DNA of 64,000 nt from Oscarella lobularis (lineage: Eukaryota; Porifera; Homoscleromorpha; Homosclerophorida; Oscarellidae): positions 620,001-684,000 of the forward strand of contig NC_089190.1 in the NCBI RefSeq assembly GCF_947507565.1, given 5' to 3'. The notes below the pieces were generated by a model that was given only the letters and a program-made list of their open reading frames with translations, was not told where the DNA came from and ran no database searches. Below are positions 1-11,512 of the stretch, piece by piece. Within the stretch, counting starts at the first letter, position 1. Each line of letters begins with the position of its first letter. The translations under genes were made by a program, and so were the position numbers.

Positions 1-25
1 TACATAACATCATTCTAATTTCCTG

Positions 26-1068
26 ATGAGCCGTCACGTGGCCGTGACGGTATGTATAGCGCACTCTACGTCAACTATGGCATCTGCAGTTATTTGCATG
101 ATCGTGAGCGTTCGAGGGTGTAGGATGAGCCCGCTTTGGTCACATCTGCGTGCCTACACCCCATGCCTTCTGCGACGCCAACCTGAAAACCAGTTCGACT
201 CGAACGCTATCGTCGTGCTTGCAAACGGGAAAGAAGTGGGCTACGTTGAGCGAGAAGCCGCTCAACTGCTTTCGCCAATGCTAGAGAAGAACGCCGTCAT
301 CGCTAATGGGTAAGCAGCAAGAGGCATTTTGTCATTTCAGCTCTAGTTCTTATGGTGCTCTTCAGACAACTCGTCGGAGAGCCTTTTTTTACGTATCCGC
401 ACGGAAATAGAAGCTGGCGGTTTCGGGCTTGGGCTATGCAGATCGGCCTTGAAATCCAGGAGAAAGGCGTGCCCCGAAAAATCTGCATAGATTTTTTGAG
501 GCTGTAAAGTCCGCAGGCATTCGTGTATGGTGGGACAATTCGACTCCGTCGTACGTGCACCGAGTGGAGACGGTCCAAAAAGAGAAAGATGACGATAAAG
601 CGGAGAAGGAGAAGGACAGCAAGGAAGAGGAAGAGGAGGACAAGGAGAAGGAGGAGAAGGAGAAGGAGAAGGAAGAGGAGGACAAGGAGAAGGAGGAGAA
701 GGAGGAGGAGAAAGAGGAAGTGGAGGAGTGTGGAAATGAGAACCCCCTGCTAGGAGAATCAGACGTGATTCCATTCTCATCGCAATCCCTTGTACCCTTC
801 CGTTTCACAGCGCAGCCCCGAGATGTCGGAAGAGTCTCAGATTCTTCAGGTGCGCTATTTGACAAAGCCCGTCAGTGTCGAGGAAAAGGCGAATACAAGC
901 ACTCTGACACTGCTGCCGTCCATGGTAGATTCCTCGTGTCAGACCGATGAGGTGCGTTGCTTCTGTTCACAAAAAGCGGGCAAGGATGGAGAGCCGACAG
1001 CAAAGCGCCCAAAGCCAATGAACTATTGTTGGCAATGCGGAAATAGTCTATACAATGTGTTTCAGTAA
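26..1068 (+). pseudogene. HIRAN-domain protein of DDE element 1, broken
   Basis: Exon 1 (to 309) encodes a HIRAN-like stretch with RRQPENQFDSNAIVV and KEVGYVEREAAQLL, the usual N-x-x-D-x-N-A then VG-(Y/H)-V signature. A 56 bp intron (310-365, GTAAGC...TTCAG) falls after a G codon in phase 2, exactly where the relative at 40.7 kb has its intron. Exon 2 continues with LVGEP and SWRFRA, then loses frame near 421-465. Another frame resumes with KNLHRFFEAVKSAG and a long Glu/Lys-rich tract (about 555-735). A likely last exon starts after the acceptor at 810 and ends at 1068 with Cys pairs (CFC, CWQC). HIRAN in HLTF binds 3' single-stranded DNA ends; that role here is inference. The 3' end faces the transposase. 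The frame break may be real decay or a missed small intron. Confidence 0.6.
575..735 (+). repeat. Purine-rich GAGAAG low-complexity tract
   Basis: Imperfect repeats of GAG, AAG and GGA codons run for about 150 bases and encode a Glu/Lys-rich linker inside the HIRAN gene. Long opposite-strand reading frames here are composition artefacts. Confidence 0.8.
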
Positions 1069-1097
1069 AGGCACGCCTCAACAGAAATATAATTTCA

Positions 1098-2790
1098 TTA
1101 TATCTTTCCAAAAACACGTCTATGAGACTTGTACGTCTTAGCTGCACTGTCAACAGTATAGCAGGTGTTCCCATCAACATAAGCCTGCACTAACTCGCGA
1201 GTTTTCCTGAAAAATTTTCGAAAGAGGTCGACTGAAACCGTATCAAGAGCGGAATCGATTGAACTTCGTAGCGAGGCAATGTTATATCTGCAGGTCTTCC
1301 TTGCCTCGTCCTTTGCACGACGCCAGACCCTCTCGATAGGGTTCAGTTCGAAATGATACTTTGGCAGAAATAAACAGTCGTGCCCTCTGCTGAAAATGAA
1401 CCGCTCAACCATTGATTTCTCCGCTTTGAAGTCGTCGTGCTCCTTCAAAATTGCCACCAACTTATCTCTGAGTTTTCCCGCCACATTGACACCTCTTTCC
1501 TCCAATACCATTCTAAGGCCTTTGGGTTGCCCGTCGTCGCACACCATTTTCTGAGGTTGACCATTCCATACCGTATCTCGCATCTTAGGCTGCTTCCCCC
1601 CAACGCTCACGTTCATTGCATTGGCAACTAGTGCATCAGCTGAGCGTGCAGCGTGGTTCGAACTGTGGTCAAAGACGAAGACAATATCATGTGTCGCACG
1701 CGGGTATTTTGCCTCGGCTATCGCTACTGCCGTCTTGACTTGTGCCAGGAATGCTGGGGCCCTCCAATAACCGTCTCTGTTTTGGCCGTACTCAAGGCGA
1801 ATTCTTGCCCTCTGTGGCAGATTGACACCAGGGTTCTCCGTTGTAAACTCCCTGTACTGCTCGTCAGTGAAACCGAGGAACCCGCCAAATTCCTCAATGA
1901 AATCGGATATCATACTTCTGATCATCATTCGACTGAAATGTGGACTCGTCATGGAATATCGTTACCAGATGCTTAGGGGCTGACAAATCCGAGAGAAGAC
2001 AGGGCTGCGGTTCACCGGGAATGACGTCACTGGGAAGTGGAGGACACAGGTGCGATCTCTCTAGCTCTTGAACACGACAGACATACTGGGTGCGGCTCTC
2101 AACAACATCCGGCCTTTCGTGGCCGTCGCGGTACACACCCTTTCGTGTCGTATCGGTCCTCTGAAATCCTAGATCATGCAAAAACTTCCTAGCAGTCGTC
2201 ATGCTGACTGACTTAGGAAATGTATCCTCCGATTGCAATTGAGGAAGCAGCGTTTCATTGACGTAGTCCATGAAGTCCCTGATTGTCATATTCGGGTGTC
2301 CTTTTCGGCAGCTATTCTCTCGAACCCATTTGGTCGCTAGTTCGCGGCAACGTTCATCTGTCAGAAAAGAGATCCTTTTGTATTTGCCGCGCCCATACTC
2401 CAGAAATTCGCCGTCGTTGTCCCTCAGTTCGTTAACCCAATCTCTGACCGTCTTCTCGCTTTTTCCTGTGACCTCTCCAACATACGCAGCTGCTTCCATA
2501 ACTCTGGCTCGCGGGCGAACTTGACGATGATAGCAAAAGAGAAGTGTACATATATTTTGGACGTCTTCTCGAGAGCGTTCAGGGTCAATGACCCAATTTT
2601 TTGCTATGGCGTAGACGTCGCTCTCAGTCAGTCGCTCAGGCCCCTTCTCCAGTACGTCGCCGGTCGATGAACCGGAATCTCCCGGTGGACCCGGTTGGGA
2701 GGACATGTCAGAATCTTTCTTCGCCAGTTTCGCGCGGGCAAAAGACATTCTAGCCTTCGCTTGGTTCCGTTTTCGCCAACGAGCGCTCAT
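1098..2790 (-). pseudogene. DDE superfamily transposase of element 1 (broken)
   Basis: The start at 2790 is the ATG of MSARWRKRNQ. The N-terminal half (about residues 60-230) has a helix-turn-helix-like region (GKSEKTVRDWV) and a conserved pre-catalytic block (GVYRDGHERPDVV). The first acidic block is IFHDESTFQSNDDQ, the second is VFDHSSNHAA, and the third is FLPKYHFELNPIERVW. The second Asp and the Glu are 112 residues apart, as in the copy at 41.4 kb. Right after NDDQ (near 1920) about 18 residues present in relatives are missing and the frame changes, so this copy cannot make an intact enzyme. The family is an IS630/Tc1-mariner-like DDE group (Pfam DDE_3 type). It ends about 30 bp from the convergent HIRAN gene. 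Confidence 0.8.
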
Positions 2791-3065
2791 TGTGTAAACA
2801 GTGACGTCAGCAGAAATAGCGCGCGCGAGTATTACGGATACGTGAAACAAACGGTCAGTATCACGTGATGGCAACGGACCAATCACGGAAGAACAAAAAC
2901 ACCAATCCTAGAAACCGATTTACACAGGACCAGAAGACATTGTCGATGTATGCATCATTGAAACAAAACAGAAAGAGCTAAAAAGATGAGGATTCCGTCC
3001 CAACTGCAGTCACTATAACAGACTAACGCGCGGGCCTATATGCGCGCGCGCACTGTACCAATGCC

Positions 3066-3633
3066 ATGTGGAATAGGCTGCAGATAGATCTACGTCGAAT
3101 TATTGCTAAACGTCGAGCGTGCGAAGAGAGTAAATTCCCCGAAACAGTAACACTAAGGCGTATTTTAGACCGAAAAGAGCGAAAAGAGCTCCTTCAACTG
3201 TATTTTGCGAAGCAGAAAGACGACCGTCTGGGGAAACGCTTCAAAAAATCAGAAGCTTACGTGGCCAAGGAAGACTGTGTGGCGGTACGAACGTTACATA
3301 GTTAAAATACGCTTTTCCTATATCCAAATAAGGCAGATAAAAGTCGGGGCAATGATATATTCGTCTCTTAAAAAAAGAGGAATTTTGTGCGCTAAAGACG
3401 AGAGGCCGTGGCGCGTAATTAGCATCAAGCGGTCTTCAACATATCAAGAACTTGTCGAAGCTGGGAAGGACGAGTTTTGGGCTGATGCTGAGGACAGCGG
3501 CAATTTCTATCTAGCAAACAGCGAGGGACACAGAATATCCGATAAAATAGACGGCCATGTGTGGACCCTGAGCGACTACCTGGAAAGAAACGGGTTGTAT
3601 CCCAGCAAATTAAAAGTTTACGTCGTAAAGCCG
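3066..3633 (+). CDS. Unassigned host-like exons upstream of the kinase
   Basis: Two coding blocks are visible. The first (3066-3305) starts with an ATG ten bases past the TA target of element 1 and encodes a basic, helical segment (LDRKERKELLQLYFAKQ). The second (about 3342-3633) opens after a possible acceptor (AAGGCAG) and encodes GAMIYSSLKKRG, ERPWRVISIKRSSTYQEL and a final strand-like KLKVYVVKP before a possible donor. It has the look of a compact alpha/beta domain, but I do not recognise it. It lies about 400 bp upstream of the kinase exons on the same strand and could be part of the same gene. Whether the two blocks splice together is not shown. Confidence 0.35.
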
Positions 3634-4020
3634 GTAACTTTTTTAAAAGTTGTTTTTACTAAAAGCTAAATTTGCTATGTATTCAAGGAATTACTTGAGA
3701 TTGTGAGTCAGTCAAAAAATACGCGTGGCGAGATTGGCAGTGTGCAGCGTTCCGGTAAAAGAATTGCTTATCAGTACTTACAGGAACGCTTATGTATAAC
3801 GTTTGCTTGCAGTAGCTTCGTTCAATCCATTTCTCCAGCCGGCTGCACAAGCTACAAGAAGATTCATTCTTACGTACTAAGGTGTTCTCTTATCACGCAC
3901 ACTGATTATAGAAGAGAAACCGATAACTGGAAGGCAAGGATGTAATGAAATCTGTCCTATTACTGGTAAAAATTTTAGCATTTAGGACTGGCATCCTTGT
4001 AAAACTGTTTTGCTGTAGAC

Positions 4021-4963
4021 TTACTAGAAGTTTCTTTAACAGAATTTGAAATAGCGCTGGTGGATATGGAGAAGTTTTTAAAGGTGTTTTCCGAGGAACA
4101 ATTTGCGCAGTGAAAAAATTCATGGATACGGCATTGAGAAAGAGTATGTTGAAGAGGAGCTAAAGTCCTTGGCGTGAGTACCCTCATACACAATATTCCA
4201 GTTGTTAGGTTTCTAAATATACTAGGAACTTGAGGCATCCTAATATCATTTGTTTGATGGCTTACGCCAAAGATTCATCATTTTATTACTTTGTCACCAG
4301 CTACATATCTGGTGGCAACATAGATGATTTAATTTTTAAGGTGAGCCTTCTCCTATATGTAATAGCAATTAAACCGTGATCTATGTACAGAATAAAGAAG
4401 CTATCCTTCCAAAGCAGATTGTATCATTTGCAGAGAATATGGCCTCTGCTTTGGCTTACATGCACGGGTTGAAGAATCCGCTGGTCCACAGAGATTTGAA
4501 ACCGGCAAATATTTTAGTACAAGAGTCAGTTTTGTTAAATATATAAAACCACTTACATTTACCACAGGTTGATGAAGGACGAGAAAACGTCTATCTTTGC
4601 GACATGGGCCTAGCGAGAGTCAAAACAAGTCTGGCCACACTCACTTCTTGTGGCTCCCATGGAACGCCGAGTTATATTTCTCCGGAGACGGCACTTCAAA
4701 GAAAATTTAGTTCTGCGTCTGATGTTTGGGCATTCGGGCTTATTCTGGTTGAGATGGCTACCGGAATGAGAGCGTAGGGTTCCCTTGTTACAGCCGTTGA
4801 GTTAGCTACCCTTCTTGTTCAGTCCGCTCAGCCGCCTTCCCTCGCGCACGTTCCAATTCACCTCACGTCCCTTTGTGGAAAGTGCCTTGCCTATTCCCCC
4901 AAGGATCGTCCAACAATGGTGAGAATCGCGGCCGATCTAAGAGAAATGACAATTAGATACTGA
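4021..4963 (+). pseudogene. Protein kinase domain gene, frameshifted and with an internal stop
   Basis: A eukaryotic protein kinase domain is readable across four exons. Exon 1 carries a glycine loop (AGGYGEVFKG) and the VAIK-like lysine (CAVKKF). Exon 2 (4226-4340) has LRHPNIICL. Exon 3 (4391-4516) has HRDLKPANIL, the catalytic loop. Exon 4 (from 4568) has YLCDMGLAR in place of DFG, then GTPSYISPE (APE motif) and SDVWAFGL. Introns are 50-60 bp with GT...AG ends. Two lesions are visible: a one-base shift in exon 1, just after CAVKKF, and an in-frame TAG at 4775-4777 after ATGMRA. Beyond the TAG the frame continues sensibly to RPTMVRIAADL and stops at 4961-4963. The shape suggests a TKL-like kinase. 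DMG in place of DFG still keeps the metal-binding Asp. Confidence 0.75.
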
Positions 4964-5168
4964 TTTGTATTATGGTAAACGTTTTTGTTGCTCTAATTTT
5001 GTTTGGAGTTGATTTTCTTGAGAGAGCTGAGTTGCTCTAAACCTTATGTTGAGTTGGGTTGAAAATGACTTTTATGCGCGTAACACTTCTTTTTGTTTGG
5101 TTCAATTGTAAAGAAGTTGTTTGACGCTACGGCAAACGTTTAAACATGACAGAAAAACCTTCAATTAT

Positions 5169-5392
5169 CTAATTTTCTTCCATGTCGTCAGCAATCGTGT
5201 CCACGACGAGAGAAAAAGCGTCCAATGCTTCGTCCACATTTCCGGGTTGCTGCCTTCCATTATCTGCCAGTAATTTGTCTGCCAAATTTTTGAAGTCATT
5301 GGAAAAAGGCATGGGCTTTGGCCTTCTGTATTGATCAATGTCCACCTCCTGTAGATCATTGACATCCAAATTAAATCGATAGCTTCGACCCC
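5169..5392 (-). CDS. 3' terminal exon of an unassigned gene
   Basis: A frame of about 74 codons opens after a consensus acceptor (TAATTTAG, read on the minus strand at about 5393) and ends at the stop at 5169-5171. It encodes an acidic, soluble-looking tail: LDVNDLQEVDIDQYRRPKPM, then KNLADKLLADNG and a C-terminal ADDMEEN. I see no known domain. Earlier exons would lie to the right, in 5400-6500, but I could not identify them. It is convergent with the kinase pseudogene, about 200 bp away. The coherent composition and clean acceptor make it more than a chance frame. Confidence 0.4.
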
Positions 5393-5399
5393 CTAAATT

Positions 5400-6480
5400 A
5401 CATTGTAGACATTGTATATATAGATGTATCTAGTAAAACCTTCAATTTCTTGAGCATGGTATAGAAGCTCTGGAATTCCTGCAGGCGATCTCGCCTGCTT
5501 GCTTTTCTTAACGCGATGAAAGGTCTACTCGCGAGCTATTTTGTTTAGCTTATTTTGTATTACATTCATAAAGCAGTATCGAACACAGTCTCTATTAAAA
5601 ACGTTAGAACGCGCAGGGTAGCAGCACTTATGAAAGTTTGAAGTTAAGTCCAACTTTCCTGTGTTCTTCAGATCCTAAAAAGAAGTGATGTTTGACTCAA
5701 AGTGCACGATACCATTGACAGCACCTTAAAAAAATCCATCCAGAAACCTGCCTCATTTTTGCGAAGATGCCCCAACCATGACTCGATTCTCTATGATTTT
5801 AATAAGAATCAGTTTAAAGTGCAATTTTCCATTTCTTTAACATGTTTAGCTATAGATCGTCCATACAAAAAACTTTTATCTCCTTTCATGTCGTCCGTGT
5901 CTTTATGACGCAAAAACTTTTGAACACCGGCAATCGTTGTGTTCTCGGTGCCTCTGTCAGATCGCACCACTCTTGGTAATCCTTAATTCATTCGCAACTG
6001 CTGTAGATGATCATTTACTGCTGCAGTAGTGGGCCTCGGCCTATGTATACCTTTCCTCTACCCAATTGCGCGGTCCCATCGCAGCAGTAGCAGCCGGTCA
6101 GGGTGTCTTCACAGCTGGTCCAACCGGGATAATCGCAGCAGCAGCAGCAGCAGCAGTACCCCATCTCTTTCCATCCACTGCTCTGCGCGATCGGCGCAGT
6201 GTTCCCCGTCCCGGTGCCTTTACAGTTGCTGCATTCGGTCCGGCCTGCTGCAGATCCTAAAATACGTTTCTCGTTTCCGGCGCTACGAAAAAACCGTAAC
6301 CGGTTTGCAGCTGTGAATACTGTTCCTTGTCAAAGAGTCGCCGCAACGGAACCCGTTTTTTGCACCTGTAAATGAACCGAATCTATTTCGCTGCAAAGAT
6401 GCGTTAACCAGTCTCGGTCTGTTCAAGATTGACGTAGTCCATCTCTATAAAATAAGAGCTGTCACGCAACGAACAGCACA
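5400..6480. other. Intergenic stretch with a CAG-rich microsatellite
   Basis: No gene was recognised. A (GCA)n run of about eight units lies at 6137-6160, within a GCA-rich segment (6060-6260). Reading frames there encode only poly-Ala or poly-Ser. Confidence 0.5.
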
Positions 6481-6539
6481 ATGTGGTAAACTCAGGGAGA
6501 AACTTGCACGCTACTCGGTAACGCACTCTATATCGAAAC

Positions 6540-6790
6540 TGCATGTCCCGTATGCGGGAGTGTGCGGCGAAACGCGGCGTAACGGAAGCGATTGGTCGAT
6601 GCAGACTGATCGAGCATCCGCGCGAGACGTCGCGTTCCGAAGATGGGCGCGATCGGGGGCGCGGAGAAGCGGCGGCGGCAGAGGATCCGCCGCGGGGGTC
6701 CCGACAATCGCGCGGAAGGGCGTTCGGAGCGTGGCGGCGCGGTCGACGCGCGGTTTCGGCGGCGTTAGGCGGCGAAATTTAAAGGCGAAA
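6540..6790. promoter_or_regulatory. Local CpG- and GC-rich island
   Basis: About 250 bases are markedly richer in GC and CpG than the surroundings (many CGCG, GGCG and GCGGC words). A TATAAAA-like box sits about 90 bp upstream (near 6445) on the plus strand. No downstream gene is recognisable, so a promoter role is only suggestive. Confidence 0.25.
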
Positions 6791-7035
6791 ACGCGAGGCC
6801 ACGTATGAAATCCCTGCATTGTGGTAAGATTTCCAATTGTTCATTTATTTAAAAGTCATACGGAACTAGGGAATGATGACTGTATTAGAGATAAAACAGA
6901 CAAAAGGAGCTTCCCAAAAAAAATTGTTTCGCATGCACGAAGTTATGATGGATCACGTTGAACTTTACGTATTCAAAACTAATAAATCGAAATAATTCTT
7001 TGAATGAAGAATGTCAATAGTGGGGTAATTTAGGT

Positions 7036-7850
7036 ACTTTAGCGGCTGTAAATGAACTTGAAACGGCAGCAGTATTTCAAATACCATATTTCGGTTAGAG
7101 TAGCCTTAGTTAGTTGACCACGTATAAGTCGAATTGCCATGGCCCTAAAGGGACCCGACTCGTGCATTAGAGATACAGCCGAATAGAGTAGTGACGGGCG
7201 CAGCAAGGCCGGCCTATCAGCACGCACCAGGTGACAACACGCTGTCAAATGCCGTTGGAATATTGCAAGAAACCCGAAAATTGCCGCGCTCATGTTTAAA
7301 TACAAACGCCACAACAACCCGTTTGAAGAACGGATAAATCAAAGCTCTAAATTGACCGATACCGCGGCTACGACAGCTGTACATGGAACCGACCGATTAC
7401 TGAATATGCAAATAAATGAGTACATTGTTAGGAAATGTTAATTGGGGGCCTCCAAATGAACCAAGTCGGTTTACAGCCACCTGAAAATGGCAAGAGTATA
7501 CAGCCTGAGATTTCACCTTCAATAGCTTTTGCGGCTGTAAATGAGCTTTAACGAGAAACGGCAGCGATATTGGCTCTGATAAACCTTACCTGGTCAGATT
7601 AGCCGTAAATAAACCACGTAGGTCTAATTTTCCAGGCTCCAAAGGGACCCGATTTGTGCATTAGAGATATAGAGGAATAGAGAAGTAACGGTCAAAGAAA
7701 GGCTGGCCAATTAGCACGCGCGGCACCCGGTTGACAACACGCTGTCAAATTCCGTTAGAATATTGAAAGTAACAGCCGACTAAGAATTATTTTATATGCG
7801 CTTATGTTTGAATACAAACGCCACAACAACCCGTTTGAAAAACGGGTAAA
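7036..7850 (+). repeat. Diverged direct duplication of a ~310 bp unit
   Basis: Unit 1 (about 7036-7340) and unit 2 (about 7527-7850) share many blocks in the same order: GCGGCTGTAAATGA, AAAGGGACCCGA, GTGCATTAGAGATA, GACAACACGCTGTCAAAT and ACAAACGCCACAACAACCCG. The period is about 495 bp. No coding content is recognised. Confidence 0.8.
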
Positions 7851-7950
7851 TCTAGTAATAGTGATTTCTACTACATTTGTTGATGAAGAAACATGTACGC
7901 TGGCAGAACTGTAGTACGCATGCGTACTTCGCTGCCTTCAATACTGTAGA

Positions 7951-8850
7951 CATAGATATATGAGAGAAGGGGATTGGAAACTCCCGTAATCACGTGACAA
8001 ATAGTGTCCCGAGGCGTGTTACGATCAGGCGACTGTTATTCCCGTACATGCTTCCCTTAGAATTCCATTTTTTGAATGGGAGAGTAAGATTTTCTTTTGA
8101 TTTACGCGTTTTTAACAGTGGAAACAGCTTTTCTTTCTTTCGTTGTCGAATTCTATTGTCGCTGAGTGCGTAAAGATACGGGATTATTGTGCGATCAGGT
8201 GCGATGCACTGCGGAGGGTTGCGGTCTTCCCAAAACTCTCGAGCAGAAGTATCAAAGTTTCTACTGCACCCTCTATTCTTCGTACATACGTTAGATGTAT
8301 TTTCGATTGATTTAAACAATCGAATAGACGTATTCGGCCGATTTAGCGTCTATTGAAGTGCGCTAGCTGCGGGCAAGTTGGCGCGCTTCCACGACTTTAA
8401 ATTTACTATCTGTCGCCTTGATTTGTTTTAGCGGTACTTGCGACATGCGGTAGGACCTGCATTTGGCTGAGTTTCTACTCGCACGCCGAATTTTTGCGAT
8501 AGAAAAACGGATTAACGCGCGTTAGTGTGAAAGCATTAGAGCAGTCTTTTCAGGCGCAGGAAATTCCAATTCCTCCCGCCTGAACAGATGTGCGCTCCGA
8601 TTCTCATCGGAAAAGCTTCAGATGATTTTGACAGCCAAGACTTTCTCTAGCGCGAAATCGCGCACGATTTCTCTTTTGAGCAAATCCGCAAGCTTTCCCG
8701 CTATTTCCTTTATCTCTGCGTGACCCTGTGACTAGTTTATCAATCATTATCTTTTCAATAGCGCTACCATACTAATCGTAACACGCCTCGCGACACGAAT
8801 TGTCATGTGATTACGGGGAGTTTCCAATCCCCTTCTCTCATATATCTATG
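7951..8850. mobile_element. 900 bp non-autonomous P-type element (MITE)
   Basis: Terminal inverted repeats of roughly 75 bp begin CATAGATATATGAGAGAAGG and include GGATTGGAAACTCC and a CACGTGA box about 40 bp in. They are flanked by a perfect 7 bp target duplication, CTGTAGA (7944-7950 and 8851-8857). The ends resemble those of the two-gene P element at 30630-35228 (CATAGATGGAAGAG, GGATAGGAAGCTCC, CACGTGA), which also has a 7 bp duplication. This is therefore probably a deletion derivative or relative mobilised by that transposase. No convincing gene lies inside. Confidence 0.85.
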
Positions 8851-9150
8851 CTGTAGAGGTTTTTCATGTGACGTCAAGGATCACCTGACTCCAATTAGCC
8901 GCCATCTTGAGTAATTCAGAGAAAAGCTTGTAGCTCTGTTAGATGAGCAAATAAATTGACTCAAAAATTGACTCAAGGCCACTCGATCATCTCCTATCAC
9001 TTTTCTGTCAGTAACTACGGACGCAGAAGTCGATATTTAAGCTCCAATCGCGCGCCGGCCGTCGGCCCACTTTCGTAAGGATGTCTAATCTTCCCACCTT
9101 TGCGGATTACATCATTAACATATTTGCCTTCACTCCTAGTTCTCGAAACT

Positions 9151-9222
9151 TGCCCCTGCTGCCACTGTCGCCCCTGCTGCCACTGTCGCCACTGTTGCCA
9201 CTGTTGCCACTTTTTTTGCCGT
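9151..9222 (+). repeat. CTGCCACTGTCGC minisatellite
   Basis: Tandem imperfect copies of CTGCCACTGTCGCC and CACTGTTGC. The Gln/Trp-rich frame on the other strand is a by-product of the repeat. Confidence 0.8.
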
Positions 9223-10179
9223 GTTGACGCTGTTGACACTTTGTCACTGTTGCTACTGAAGCCCATTTGCACGCTGCCAGTGAAGCCTATGTTGCAGCAC
9301 GGATTCTGGAATCCGTGGTTGCGGTGTAAAGCGCTGCGTAGATGACCTTCTGTCAAAAATTGCGAAGTACGTCACGTGAGATGTTTATAGCGCGCTAAGG
9401 CTCGTTTCTGCGGATAGGCACGCTCGTGTCGAGGTGTCTAAGTGGACTCCCGTATTGTTATATCCCCCGTATGCTTATGTGGACTGCTAATAATGTGATG
9501 CTGTATTTCAACTGAATTACGCAATCATCAGACATTACTCTATCGTCATTACCTCTGAATGCTTTCAAAGCAACACAATCAGTCAACATGTGTAAGACAT
9601 TACACTAATCGGAACTGTAACGAAAGTCAGTTCCTGGTACTTTCAAACCCTAAAGTATCCAGGGGCATTGCCAATGGCAAAAACGAAATCATGTCGAAAT
9701 TTCTCAAACTCTCTAGCGTGATGAACACCAAAATAGGTCTGCAAGGAGCAGGTCGAAACCGTCATAAACCCTTCAAGGCCTTGGTTCAAGTGAAGGCTTG
9801 GTTTCACGTGATACCCACAAAGAGGGATCTCTTCGGAACCACTTAGGAAAGAAAGGACATTGCTCAGCTTAATGATGTCTCCGTTGATGTCAATTTCTAC
9901 AAAAAGACATTGTGTCCAATGGTCGCCCAAGGAAAGGCAGTCGCTTACTTTCGGCAAAACTGTCCTTTGCAAAATCAGAAAAATTAAGATAAATTCCATC
10001 TTGCACTGCAGTCTCTCTTGTTCGATCCTTCTTCGGCCAGATCATGCATCACGAAAAGGTCGAGAAAGGAATCGACTGTCAAAGCTGGGCTTTTTCGTGC
10101 GTGAAGCGTGTGATAGCCAATTTCGGTATTGTTTCTCAGAAATTATAATAGCTGGAAACTCTGCAAACCTTCCGCAATA

Positions 10180-11088
10180 GACGATATTAGGGAGGAGGGG
10201 CTAAGGCCGTGCATGCGCAGAAGTTGGGGTAGAGTCGCGATTACGTGGGAGGTGCATTCGGCGTTGTCTCCCGCGGCAGTAGTACCATTTTCACTCTTCG
10301 TCCTTACGGTAAGCTTCTCTTAGAGTATGTGCGCACTCCCTGCTGTGGTTGTCTCTCTGTTTAGGGAGTTCTCTTCGTCAGGAAGTCAGCCAAATCCAAT
10401 ATTCGGACCACGCCCCTAAATGTTAAAATCGCCCTTTTCTCGCTGGAACAGAAGTGAACGAACTAACGAATCGAACCCTCGCGGACAGAAACGTATTTTA
10501 TACCGTAGCGATCGCAGTTTTTCATCTGAATTGGCAAGAAGAGTAGTCGAGCCTAGGGCAGCCACAAACTCGCTCAAACGATTCAGGAAGCTCTGAACAA
10601 CGTCCTTTTCGATTGTGGCATTGATAAGCGCAGCATTTTCTTTGGCTGTGAGACGACGCAGCCATGCGTAGGTCAAGAGATCGCTTGCGCAGACAAGACA
10701 ATGCAACCATGTTTAGAAATAACCATTTCCGTCGCCATTCAGATGAAAAACTACGATTGCTACGGTATAAAATACGTTTCTGTCCGCGAGGGTTCGATTC
10801 GTTAGTTCGTTCACTTCTGTTCCAGCGAGAAAAGGGCAATTTTACCCTTTAGGGGCGTGGTCCGGATGTTGGATTTGGCTGACTTCCTGGCGAAGAGAAC
10901 TCCCTAAACAGAGAGACAACCACAGCAGGGAGTGCGCACATACTCTAAGAGAAGCTTACCGTAAAGGCGAAGAGTGAAAATGGTACCACTGCCGCGGGAG
11001 ACAACGCCGAATGCACCTCCCACGTAATCGCGACTCTACCCCAACTTCTGCGCATGCACGGGCTTAGCCCCTCCTCCCTAATATCGTC
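10180..11088. mobile_element. 909 bp foldback element with ~345 bp inverted arms
   Basis: The left arm (10180 to about 10527) and the right arm (about 10740-11088) are near-perfect inverted copies, for example CTAAACAGAGAGACAACCAC on the right and its reverse complement on the left. A 210 bp unique centre separates them. The ends read GACGATATTAGGG and CCCTAATATCGTC, flanked by TA on both sides (10178-10179 and 11089-11090). No protein is encoded. The TA flank fits cross-mobilisation by a Tc1/mariner-type transposase. Confidence 0.85.
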
Positions 11089-11512
11089 TATTTGGTCGAT
11101 TTCCGCCTTTCTGAATAAATTACCTGAAAGAGGATTCCAATAAGATGGAACAAGTTATGTGTTATTTACGTGATTGATGCAAGTTGCTTCAACCAATTTG
11201 GATGCATCTTCTTTCTTAAAACAAGAAGGCAATCTGCCGTAACCTAAATGAAAACGAAAATCGTATTCATCGCTCTTAATTGCGTTCGAAACTTCGCTGT
11301 CTGTTTCACACGCTACTAGCTAATGAACACGGCATCCTTTATCATTTGCCTAACCCCATGTACTGTCAAACCTTTTCAAGACTCGTTTGAAAACTGGCGT
11401 CGCAAACTTCATTGATCACCGGCTTATTCCTCGCTTGTAGGAGATAGGAAACCACTGATCTAAATTCCCATCAATTAAACGTTTGTTGTTCAGAATGCCT
11501 GTATAAGCTAAA

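Larger units (their letters stand above)
1..3055. mobile_element. TA-inserting DDE element 1 (HIRAN + transposase), left end outside window
   Basis: The right boundary reads GCGCGCGCACTG followed by TA at 3056-3057. This matches the CAGTGC terminus and TA target of the complete relative at 40180-43310. Inside are a plus-strand HIRAN gene and a convergent minus-strand DDE transposase whose stop codons lie about 30 bp apart. The left inverted repeat is not visible, so the element must begin before base 1. The element looks dead: the transposase carries an internal deletion with a frameshift and the HIRAN gene has a frame break. Confidence 0.75.

Noticed and set aside
343-865. Ser/Pro-rich frames opposite the Glu/Lys-rich tract
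   Set aside because: Strand mirror of the purine-rich tract; no motif.
6029-6316. Ala- or Ser-rich frames over CAG repeats
   Set aside because: Open because of the microsatellite and its surroundings; no other support.
9015-9356. Gln/Trp-rich frame
   Set aside because: Product of the CTGCCACTGTCGC minisatellite.
9643-9999. 118-codon minus-strand frame (EEIPLCGYHVKPSLHLNQGL)
   Set aside because: Protein-like composition, but an equally long opposite frame exists and no splice sites or domain support it.
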